Assembly (NCBI GenBank): GCA_002711105.1
Contig: PAIH01000023.1
Span: forward strand, 86,529-126,740
Reading direction: 5' to 3'
DNA: 40,212 bases
DNA from: Planctomycetota bacterium
Lineage (GTDB): Bacteria; Planctomycetota; UBA8108; UBA1146
The translations under genes and the position numbers were made by a program. Under the pieces are notes generated by a model that did not search any database, was not told where the DNA came from, and worked only from the letters and a program-made list of their open reading frames with translations. This document shows positions 33,683 to 40,212 of the stretch, piece after piece; the first letter of the stretch is position 1; each line of letters opens with the position of its first letter.

Positions 33683-33862
33683 CTATTTTCCCAGAGTCGG
33701 TCTACCTTTGGTTTTCTGTTCTGGAGAACCAAAATCCGGTTGGGGTTTTGAGCCAGAATCTGTTTTATCTGCATGCTTCTTCTTTTTGTCGTAATCAGAC
33801 TTCCCGGCACCGCCGGCAACGTCTTCCATATCAGCATCAGATACGCGTTCGCTATCGTTCAT
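33683..33862 (-). CDS. Double-glycine-leader secreted peptide precursor, copy 4
   Basis: This 59-aa precursor has an 18-residue leader (RVSDADMEDVAGG) and a 41-residue core starting AGKSDYDKKKKH and ending RPTLGK. The core is Lys-rich, with Pro, Asp, Gln and Ser and no Cys. The track extends to 33910 with 16 extra residues. GGAGG directly before the ATG at 33862 fixes the start and gives a leader matching copy 1 (MND start). It has its own upstream dyad 109 nt away and is separated from copy 3 by 353 bp, so it is probably a separate transcript. Confidence 0.85.
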   Translation of the reverse strand: MNDSERVSDADMEDVAGGAGKSDYDKKKKHADKTDSGSKPQPDFGSPEQKTKGRPTLGK

Positions 33863-34177
33863 AATTTTCCTCCAAGAATAAAAGAAAGAGTGTGAGCCAA
33901 ATCGATACATCTAATTCAGAACCAGTTAATACACTCGAAACCTCGCGATATCTCACCCTTCTCATCCAGCGCGAAACGTTATGGCAGGCATTTCGTACGA
34001 GATACTAATATCCAGATAAACTGGAGTTCAACGCTAGATGATAATTATCAGTTGGACACGTTGCGAGGGAAATCCACTTGTTGCATCTTCAAGATGTCGT
34101 TAAGGACCATGCACCTGGTCGGAATTCGAGTTGTCGCCCGGTAGTGTGAATCTACGCAGCAGTGAAAAAAGTCACGA
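33863..34177. other. Intergenic region between peptide copy 4 and the fused tailoring enzyme gene
   Basis: I find no gene in these 315 bases. They contain dyad B and the likely promoter of peptide copy 4. No convincing terminator follows the fused enzyme gene; only a 4-bp GTGA/TCAC hairpin is visible near 34161-34174. Confidence 0.65.
33972..33995 (-). promoter_or_regulatory. Dyad B, candidate operator upstream of peptide copy 4
   Basis: CGAAACG-N10-CATTTCG has arms pairing at 6 of 7 positions and lies 109 nt before the ATG of copy 4. Relative to dyad A the outer T-A pair has become C-G on both sides. Spacer core ATGGC and flanking GA-AC also agree with dyad A. Confidence 0.65.
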
Positions 34178-37100
34178 TTATCCTAAGTACGTGGAGAGGC
34201 ATGTCGGAGTGGTTTTGGTCGCATGCTCTTCGACAGTCTCTTTTCTGTTGCCTGGATTGTTGTTGCTCTCTCCAGATAGGATTCGTCGTCTCTTGTTAAG
34301 TCGAAGTATCCCGAGGCGATGTAGTTTCTCTATCCAAGATTCAGAAGAATCCAATATCCGTTTCAGCTCTGGTTCCGTCAGGTAAATCCTACGGAGTTCA
34401 TCGGCGATACGGTTGGTTATTCCGTAGGTGGTGAAGAATGGATTTTCTCCAAACCTCAACTCTACTTGGTGCTCGTCGCTACCTATCGTCTCCTCGGTAT
34501 TAATTCGCAATTCCGGATGTAGAGCCAGGATCATCGAATCCGATTGGTTGCTATCCCAGTGTTGCCGTTGCTCCAACCAGTCCTGGGCTTGCTCCCAGAT
34601 CTGAGTCGTAGGGTTGTGAATTGTCCGCTGAGTGAGATCGCAACCGACCTCTTCAGGACGTTTCCATAGAAGGATGTATCCGAAGTTGACGGCTTTGAGA
34701 TCAGCACCTCGGAAGTTGTTGATCCAGCGTTCGAGCTCCCTGTTGTAGTCTTCCAGTGATTGAGAAAAAGGAGCGTGACAGTGAGGAACCGAGAACAGGA
34801 TTTCGTCACGATCAGCGGTACTGAGGATCAAACCGTAAGCGTTCACTTGCCCCAACCACGAAGACAGCTTCTGGTTATAAGTTTCGACGTTGACCAGATC
34901 GGTAACGATACAAAGACGGCCCTCAGCAGTCAGGTGTGACCAGGAACCCTCGATGATCGATCGAAGTATATTCTCTCCGGAAACCCCTCCATCTCGAAAC
35001 TTCAGTCCTTCGTCAGGACTTGGAACGAAGGGAGGGTTGGCCAGGATGCAGTCGAACTTCTGGTTGTCCACGACGTCATACAAGTTGCCTAGTTTGGCGT
35101 GGTAGTTTTCGATTCCATTCAGTTGTGCGTTGAATCGTGCGAAACGTATCGCCCTCGGGTTGATGTCCACCGCTGTCACATTGCGGGCGTATCGACTCGC
35201 AACGATTCCCTGAACACCGGAACCAGAGCAGAGATCGAGTACATGTTCACAGTGTTCTCTGGGAGCAGTTTGGACCAGGCCATGGCTATCCATTCCGATG
35301 TACATCACGGGATCTTCATCGAGATGGTCATCGGCTTGGATCATGTAGCGGTGGTCGGTAGCGAACAGCAATCCTCCACAGCAAAACAGATCAATCGCAC
35401 TGGAAAATTCATCTCCTTTACGGTTCAGCATCCCCAAGGATTCAAGAAGATTGGTATTTTGCTGGCCAAAGATCTCTTCGATACTTTGTTGCGGAACTGA
35501 TCCTCTGAGCTGGAAGAGTCTGATCAAATCCGCTCGGGGTGTTTGAGGTAAGACGTGTTTATCGAGATAGTGTAGTTTTGTCGGTTCGATTGTCTGAAGC
35601 GATTCCACAGCCAAAAGTTCGCAGATGGATTGTTCATCGTAACCATGGTCGAGAATTGTACGTCTTATGACACGTAGCTGCTGATCCAATCGGAAATCTT
35701 CGTTTTCGAATACGCCCAAGGTATTGCTGAAGGACGGAATCGGATCAAGTTGGGTTTCTTCGATGAATCTGTCGATCCATCCTCCAGCGATCGGAACTTT
35801 AAATTGTTCCAGAACTTTGATCATTTGCATGATCAGTTCATCGAATTCCACTGGGGTGCTTCTGAATTCGAGACGCAGGTTCTCACTCAAAGTTCCAGGG
35901 TCGTGTTGTAGAGCCAAAACTGTATGGACCTGATTCATGTCGAGCGGTAGATCAGCAAGTTTGCCAGTTTCATCAATCAGTAGCGATTGTGTGTGGGGGT
36001 CGACGATCAAGGTTGCGTTTTCGCTCAACTGGGTTTTGAGAGGAACCAGGAAGGGTGTTTGAGGAAAGAGTTTGCTGGTTTCCTTGAATCGAGCTCCCTG
36101 CGAGGAGAGTGCTGTCACTTCGGTTTCACTCCAGCTCTGGCTCTGGGCACCACGGAAGATCGCTTCGTCCAGTTCTTCCATCAGCGCCAGAACACTGGGT
36201 TGATTTGGTTCCAAACCGTGTGGGAGAGGTTCTTTCGGCAGGTCGAGGATGTGGTCGGAGTAATCTTTGACGGGTTGGTGGCTTCTTTTGATCCATCGAT
36301 CTTCGAGGGCAAGATAATCGATATCTGTACGGAGGAAGGTTTCGATGGCTTGTTCCGGAGTTTCAACGATCGGTTGTCCCGCCACATTGAAGCTAGTGTT
36401 CAGCAGCACCGGAACGCCCCCTCGTATCCGTTCAGCCTCAAGGCACAGATCATGGAAGAAAGGATTTTGATCGGAGGTGCAGGTTTGCACGCGACCAGTA
36501 CCGTCCTGATGCGTGATGGCAGGTAGTTTTTCTCGATACTCTTGGCGCACCGGAGCTACCAGAAGCATGTAGGGGGAAGGGATACTGAGATCAAAAACCT
36601 CGTTAGCTCGTTCAAGGGGCACGAACGGTGCGAAGGGGCGAAATGCCTCACGGAATTTGACCCGTGCGTTAACCACATCCTTCATTCGTTCGAAAGCTGG
36701 ATCGGCCAGGATCGACCGGTGGCCCAGAGCTCGAGGTCCGTACTCTGATCCTGACTCAAAACGAGCGACGATGTTGCCTCTGGTCAGCGCTTTCGCTACC
36801 TGATGGGTTAGATCCTCTGGTTCATGTTGCTGAACATCAATTCGATCAGAAAAAGCATCGATCGCCGCATCGACTTCGTTTTTCGAGTAACTGCGGCCAA
36901 AGCAAACCGATCCCAGGGCCGGTCGCTCCCTTCCACCTTCCTGAGTGTGATACGCCCACAGTGCGCAACCGGCAGCGATGCCGTTGTCGGCGGCTGCGGG
37001 AAAGGTGAAGACATTCTCCAGCCCGCAATTTTGCAAGATCTTGTAGTTGGCCACTGAGTTGAGTCCGACTCCGCCCGCGATGCACAGCTTGTTTAATCGG

Positions 37101-37966
37101 GTTTTCTGACATGCTTCGGAAACCAGATCACTGAGGATTTGTTCCAACTCGGCTTGCACCTTGTAGGCGAGGTCGACGAGCCATGGACGGAAATATGGTT
37201 TTCCTTGACCATCATCGTAACGTTTCTCAAGTGCAGCCATCTCGAGAAAGATGTCGTAAGCGGACATCTTGATTTCGAATGAACTCTTTTCGCTCGCCAT
37301 CCAATTTTGCCAGTTGTCCTGGGGGCCACCATAGGCGGCAAGCCCCATTAGCTTTCCAGATTCGGGAAAACTCAAACCGGATTTGAGATTGGTAACAAAG
37401 CCCGCGCGTCGCGAAACGGTCTCGTAAACAAATCCAATCGTTGAGAGAGCTGCAAGATGAGATTTTACCCGTTCGGAATGAATTTCCTTCAGTTCCGTTC
37501 CACGACCTTCGTAGAGTGTGTAGGACTCAGTTCGTCTTCCTTCTCGGTTTTCCGTGATACTGCCGCTGGCATCGACGACCAGGACCAGAGCTTCATCAAA
37601 TCCAGAAGGCCAGAAGGCGGAGTAAGCATGAGCCAGGTGGTGACTGGGTATCGTCCGGAGACGATCAGCCAGTTCAGCTGAGAATTTTCCGCGCATGATC
37701 TGTGGTGCCAGATCTTCGCCAGGCATGTTGGCTGTGATGGTTGCCATGGCGCTGAGGGGAATGCCGAAATGGTCGAGGCAATAGGCGATGCTCTCGCCGG
37801 GAACCTGGACCAATTCCATGTCATGAGGAGCTTGCAGCATGAAACCGACGCTGTGTTTGATACGGTCGAGTCTCTCTTGCTCGATGGCGATGATGATCTT
37901 GCCGTTTTCGACCACGGCTACAGACCGGTCATGGCCCATATTGATCCCCATATGAAATTGCCCCAA
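34178..37966 (-). CDS. Fusion of NodU/CmcH-type carbamoyltransferase and SAM-dependent methyltransferase
   Basis: This very long protein (about 1,262 aa) joins two enzymes. Residues about 1-600 match O-carbamoyltransferases: INMGHDRSVAVVENG at the start, metal-binding HHLAHAYSAFW (about 114), GGVGLNSVANYKI, GPRALGHRSILADP (about 418) and LLNTSFNVAGQPIVETPEQA (about 527). Such enzymes transfer carbamoyl from carbamoyl phosphate through an adenylate. After a linker, residues about 780-1170 form a methyltransferase with a winged-helix-like front part, SAM motif VLDLCSGSGVQG (about 918) and NPPFVPSP (about 984), as in HemK/DUF7059-type enzymes. The track starts at 37993. AAAGGAGGT lies just before a TTG at 37966, and ATG 37951 is also possible. 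It may tailor the nearby peptides or an unrelated small molecule. Confidence 0.87.
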   Translation of the reverse strand: MGQFHMGINMGHDRSVAVVENGKIIIAIEQERLDRIKHSVGFMLQAPHDMELVQVPGESIAYCLDHFGIPLSAMATITANMPGEDLAPQIMRGKFSAELADRLRTIPSHHLAHAYSAFWPSGFDEALVLVVDASGSITENREGRRTESYTLYEGRGTELKEIHSERVKSHLAALSTIGFVYETVSRRAGFVTNLKSGLSFPESGKLMGLAAYGGPQDNWQNWMASEKSSFEIKMSAYDIFLEMAALEKRYDDGQGKPYFRPWLVDLAYKVQAELEQILSDLVSEACQKTRLNKLCIAGGVGLNSVANYKILQNCGLENVFTFPAAADNGIAAGCALWAYHTQEGGRERPALGSVCFGRSYSKNEVDAAIDAFSDRIDVQQHEPEDLTHQVAKALTRGNIVARFESGSEYGPRALGHRSILADPAFERMKDVVNARVKFREAFRPFAPFVPLERANEVFDLSIPSPYMLLVAPVRQEYREKLPAITHQDGTGRVQTCTSDQNPFFHDLCLEAERIRGGVPVLLNTSFNVAGQPIVETPEQAIETFLRTDIDYLALEDRWIKRSHQPVKDYSDHILDLPKEPLPHGLEPNQPSVLALMEELDEAIFRGAQSQSWSETEVTALSSQGARFKETSKLFPQTPFLVPLKTQLSENATLIVDPHTQSLLIDETGKLADLPLDMNQVHTVLALQHDPGTLSENLRLEFRSTPVEFDELIMQMIKVLEQFKVPIAGGWIDRFIEETQLDPIPSFSNTLGVFENEDFRLDQQLRVIRRTILDHGYDEQSICELLAVESLQTIEPTKLHYLDKHVLPQTPRADLIRLFQLRGSVPQQSIEEIFGQQNTNLLESLGMLNRKGDEFSSAIDLFCCGGLLFATDHRYMIQADDHLDEDPVMYIGMDSHGLVQTAPREHCEHVLDLCSGSGVQGIVASRYARNVTAVDINPRAIRFARFNAQLNGIENYHAKLGNLYDVVDNQKFDCILANPPFVPSPDEGLKFRDGGVSGENILRSIIEGSWSHLTAEGRLCIVTDLVNVETYNQKLSSWLGQVNAYGLILSTADRDEILFSVPHCHAPFSQSLEDYNRELERWINNFRGADLKAVNFGYILLWKRPEEVGCDLTQRTIHNPTTQIWEQAQDWLEQRQHWDSNQSDSMILALHPELRINTEETIGSDEHQVELRFGENPFFTTYGITNRIADELRRIYLTEPELKRILDSSESWIEKLHRLGILRLNKRRRILSGESNNNPGNRKETVEEHATKTTPTCLSTYLG

Positions 37967-38071
37967 ATGACCTCCTTTAGCCGATGGTTTCATGCTGAAT
38001 CAAGAAATGGTCCCACTGCTGCCCATAGACATCCATCTGATGGATCCGACTTCTGTACCGGATCGGACATC

Positions 38072-38095
38072 AGAAATCACCGTGGGTAGATTTAC
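38072..38095 (-). promoter_or_regulatory. Possible weak third dyad upstream of the fused enzyme
   Basis: AGAAATC-N10-GATTTAC has five inner bases pairing (AAATC/GATTT) with the same 10-nt spacer as dyads A and B. It lies 105 nt before the TTG start at 37966. Its spacer does not match the other two, so chance is a real possibility. Confidence 0.3.
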
Positions 38096-38162
38096 AAGCT
38101 TCACGCAATTCTCGATGGAACCATGGTGAATAGAAAACGCTATTTATGCAAGGGTGCTGATG

Positions 38163-38822
38163 CTAACGCTGGGCGCGAGGATCGGGTCGCCAGCGACCGT
38201 TGTGGAAGTCCCAGATCAACGAGCGAGTCTGACCGGTTGGTTCAGAGCTACCGTCCTTTTGTTGGTAGATGGGGAAGGTGCGCACCAGCATTTCGCTCTG
38301 TCGTTCGATGGTGTCGTGGCCGATGTAACCGACCGATAGATGCTCCGGAATCTCGGACAGATCAGACCACTGACCACTGGTTGGATCTCCCGCTTGTGAG
38401 AAGTTGTACATCAGTACCTGCAGAGAACCGCTGCTGTCGACGGAGCGAATCGCGATGATGACGGCACTGTATCGATCTCCGTCCGGGTCGAGAAACAAAA
38501 CCGTTTCGATAACGCCGTTGCGTTCCCTGGTAGATGAAGCGAGAGATTCGGTTTGTCCCGTTTTTCTGACGGAGACAGCGACTGTATCGATGGAGGCAGC
38601 TTCGTCATGCTCTTGCCCGACGAGATACTCCAGTTCGTCGATTTTCCAGCGACCGCGGAAGTGACCTCCGCCTTCCACCAGCGTGATGACCTCTGCTATG
38701 GGACTCGCCAGACTACGCGACATCCGCAAGGTGGCCACCGGGATCACCACCAAAAGGGTGAGGAACAGGATGATGATCGTCGAGGCGGGTACGATCAGGC
38801 GGTCATCGGAGTTTTCGGTCAT
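38163..38822 (-). CDS. Hypothetical membrane-anchored protein
   Basis: The 219-aa protein has an N-terminal anchor helix (ASTIIILFLTLLVVIPVAT) and a soluble beta-rich domain with an LFLDPDGDRYSAVIIAIRS segment and a C-terminal IWDFHNGRWRPDP. AAAGGA lies before the ATG. I do not recognise a family. It is upstream of the fused enzyme gene on the same strand with about 200 bp between, and divergent from the planctomycete cytochrome gene 68 bp away. Confidence 0.72.
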   Translation of the reverse strand: MTENSDDRLIVPASTIIILFLTLLVVIPVATLRMSRSLASPIAEVITLVEGGGHFRGRWKIDELEYLVGQEHDEAASIDTVAVSVRKTGQTESLASSTRERNGVIETVLFLDPDGDRYSAVIIAIRSVDSSGSLQVLMYNFSQAGDPTSGQWSDLSEIPEHLSVGYIGHDTIERQSEMLVRTFPIYQQKDGSSEPTGQTRSLIWDFHNGRWRPDPRAQR

Positions 38823-38890
38823 CGATTCCTTTCCGGATGAGGTGTTTCTCGGTGCTGGAGCCGACCTTCCGGCGCGGATAGCATCCTCGC

Positions 38891-40212
38891 ATGAAGTGCC
38901 GTCCGCTACTGCTTCTATTGTTGGTCTTCGGCCTGATCTCCATTGTCCAGGAGTGGACGGAAGGATCTGTCCGGATTTCCGGATCAGATCAGTCCACTTC
39001 TACCGTCGATTTCGATCTCGAGGTAAGACCGATCCTGGCGAGGTACTGTCTACCCTGTCATGGAAATGATGGTGAGGCGCGGAAGAAGGACCTTCGTCTC
39101 GATGATGAGGGGAGCGCCAAGGCTCTTCTCGATCGCCGGCATCCGGCCATCACTGCCGGAGATCCCGACAGCAGTCTCGCCTTGTTACGGATCCTCGATG
39201 ATGATGATCCGATGCCACCCGATGGAAGGGAGCGGCCTTCAGCATCAGAGGTCGAAACGCTGAGGCACTGGATCGAGCAGGGAGCGCATTACACCCGCCA
39301 CTGGTCGTGGAATCCCCTCGTCGATCCAGAACTTCCTGAGGTGAAGCTTGTCGGCTGGGCACGAGACCCCATCGATCAATACTTGCTGGCAGACATCGAA
39401 TCGTTAGGCCTGGTTCCCGCTCCCGATACCGACCGCCGTACCTGGTTGCGGCGAGTGACCTTCGATCTGACCGGATTGCCTCCGACACCGGAGGAGATCA
39501 GTGTTTTCCTGCAGGACAACGAGGAAGATGCAAGAGAACGAGTGGTCGATCGGTTGCTGGCGAGTACCGCTCACGCCGAGCACTTCGGCCGCCACTGGCT
39601 CGATCTGGTCCGATACGCCGAGACTCACGGTCACGAGTTCGATTACGCCGTCGGTCCGGCGTGGCGCTACCGAGACTGGGTGGTCCGTGCCATCGAGGCT
39701 GACGTTCCGATCGATCGTTTCGTCACCGAGCACATCGCGGGAGACTTGCTCGAGCAGCCGCGCATCCATCCACAAGATGGCACCGATGATTCGGTTCCAG
39801 GGACCAGCTGGTTCTGGCTGTCCCAGGCCACTCACGCCCCGGTCGATGTTCTGCAAGATACCTTTGATCGGGTCGACAACCAGATCGATGTGATCTCCCG
39901 GGCGTTCCTCGGGGCCACCGTTTCCTGTGCCCGTTGCCACGATCACAAGTTCGATGCCATCACTCAGGCGGACTGGACAGGACTATCGGCAATCATCCGT
40001 TCGACCCGGCGTGTGCTACGTCCTCAGGATCCCGGCGGTAAGATCGCCAGCAAGCTCGACGAGATGGCACCAGTAAGGCAGGAACTGACCACTGCCACTC
40101 GGCAGAGCTTGGAGCTACAGCACCAGTTACCGCTGGTGCAACTGGCGAGAGCTGCACGAGGATTGCAAGGGAGTGTCGGTAACGGTGAGTCTGGCGAACA
40201 GGATGCGGCCGC
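38891..40212 (+). CDS. Planctomycete cytochrome c / DUF1549 (PSD1) domain protein, 3' end cut by window edge
   Basis: This frame is open from the ATG at 38891 to the last base (440 codons) and is not in the ORF track because it leaves the window. A signal peptide (MKCRPLLLLLLVFGLISIV) is followed by a planctomycete-type cytochrome c domain with haem site YCLPCHG and the usual DPDSSLALLRI and MPPDGRE context. DUF1549 begins near IDQYLLADIESLGL, with RVTFDLTGLPPTPEEI and the second haem-like site CARCHDHKFD. Family members usually continue with a DUF1553 domain, expected beyond the edge. These are secreted proteins abundant in Planctomycetota and are often found near sulfatases or glycan genes. 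The biochemical role of the family is not settled. Confidence 0.93.
   Translation, partial: MKCRPLLLLLLVFGLISIVQEWTEGSVRISGSDQSTSTVDFDLEVRPILARYCLPCHGNDGEARKKDLRLDDEGSAKALLDRRHPAITAGDPDSSLALLRILDDDDPMPPDGRERPSASEVETLRHWIEQGAHYTRHWSWNPLVDPELPEVKLVGWARDPIDQYLLADIESLGLVPAPDTDRRTWLRRVTFDLTGLPPTPEEISVFLQDNEEDARERVVDRLLASTAHAEHFGRHWLDLVRYAETHGHEFDYAVGPAWRYRDWVVRAIEADVPIDRFVTEHIAGDLLEQPRIHPQDGTDDSVPGTSWFWLSQATHAPVDVLQDTFDRVDNQIDVISRAFLGATVSCARCHDHKFDAITQADWTGLSAIIRSTRRVLRPQDPGGKIASKLDEMAPVRQELTTATRQSLELQHQLPLVQLARAARGLQGSVGNGESGEQDAA

Noticed and set aside
33592-33837. 81-aa ORF and similar ORFs at 32521 and 32834 sharing a TWKT/WKTLP-like start
   Set aside because: They look related only because they read the conserved peptide leaders one base out of frame; they lack ribosome binding sites and overlap the real precursors.
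32540-33862. Lanthipeptide or sactipeptide interpretation of the peptides
   Set aside because: Cores contain no Cys and the window has no LanM/LanB, YcaO or radical SAM gene.
33330-34060. Sigma-54 promoter before the peptide genes
   Set aside because: A TTGGCTC occurs upstream of copy 4, but the GG-N10-GC spacing rule is not met, so linking the peptides to the window's sigma-54 regulators is unsupported.
1-40212. CRISPR arrays, tRNA or rRNA genes, insertion sequences
   Set aside because: No regularly spaced repeats, cloverleaf sequences, rRNA segments or transposase motifs were seen in the intergenic regions.

Overview
ORGANISM. The window looks like chromosomal DNA of a member of the Planctomycetota, probably marine. 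The best evidence is the truncated protein at the right edge. It joins a planctomycete-type cytochrome c domain (CLPCH) to a DUF1549-type region with a CARCHDHKFD motif, a combination typical of this phylum. Other support comes from a secreted multihaem protein ending in two dockerin-like calcium repeats, a HEAT-like secreted protein, and a GroEL with a Gly-Met tail. Gene density is high, coding strands alternate, and GTG/TTG starts and ATGA or TGATG overlaps are common. I see no tRNA, rRNA, CRISPR array, transposase or phage gene. The window is about 40 kb and ends exactly on a NotI site, so it may be a fosmid insert (inference).

LAYOUT. 1-5.1 kb: a secreted HEAT-like protein cut by the left edge, a sigma-54 enhancer-binding regulator and an MgtE magnesium transporter. 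5.3-9.4 kb: a single-domain response regulator, groES-groEL with a terminator, and a DEAD-box RNA helicase. 9.6-14.4 kb: UDP-glucose dehydrogenase, UDP-glucuronate decarboxylase and NAD kinase in a tight array, followed by a second sigma-54-activator-like protein whose key ATPase motifs are altered. 14.4-19.6 kb (minus): 2-oxoacid dehydrogenase E1 alpha and beta, a membrane-anchored unknown and a pentahaem dockerin protein. 19.7-25.1 kb: a PseB-like nucleotide-sugar dehydratase, ribosomal protein bL33, a coupled pair of membrane proteins, and modABC. 25.2-38.1 kb (minus): a peptide secretion locus. 38.2-40.2 kb: an anchored unknown and the truncated planctomycete cytochrome/DUF1549 protein.

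MAIN DISCOVERY. At 25.2-33.9 kb, four tandem small genes encode 59-71 residue peptides. They have short double-glycine leaders (consensus [SN]-x-[ML]-E-[DN]-[VI]-[AV]-GG) and cysteine-free, Lys/Gly/Pro/Ser-rich cores that all begin AGK. On the same strand follow a terminator, a stand-alone cyclic-nucleotide-binding protein, an HlyD-type adaptor, a C39-peptidase ABC exporter and a second ABC exporter. The three transport proteins resemble the NHLM (nitrile-hydratase-leader microcin) export set. The precursors, however, have neither the long NHLM leader nor residues for thioether chemistry.

Upstream of the peptides, on the same strand, is a gene for a carbamoyltransferase fused to a SAM-dependent methyltransferase, a candidate tailoring enzyme. 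Two peptide genes are preceded at nearly the same distance (105 and 109 nt) by a conserved 24-bp dyad, 7-N10-7, whose outer base pair changes in a compensatory way. A weaker dyad of the same spacing lies upstream of the fused enzyme. My working model is a self-contained, regulated system in which C39 ABC transport cleaves and exports hydrophilic peptides, possibly after modification. The products, their modification and their role are unknown.
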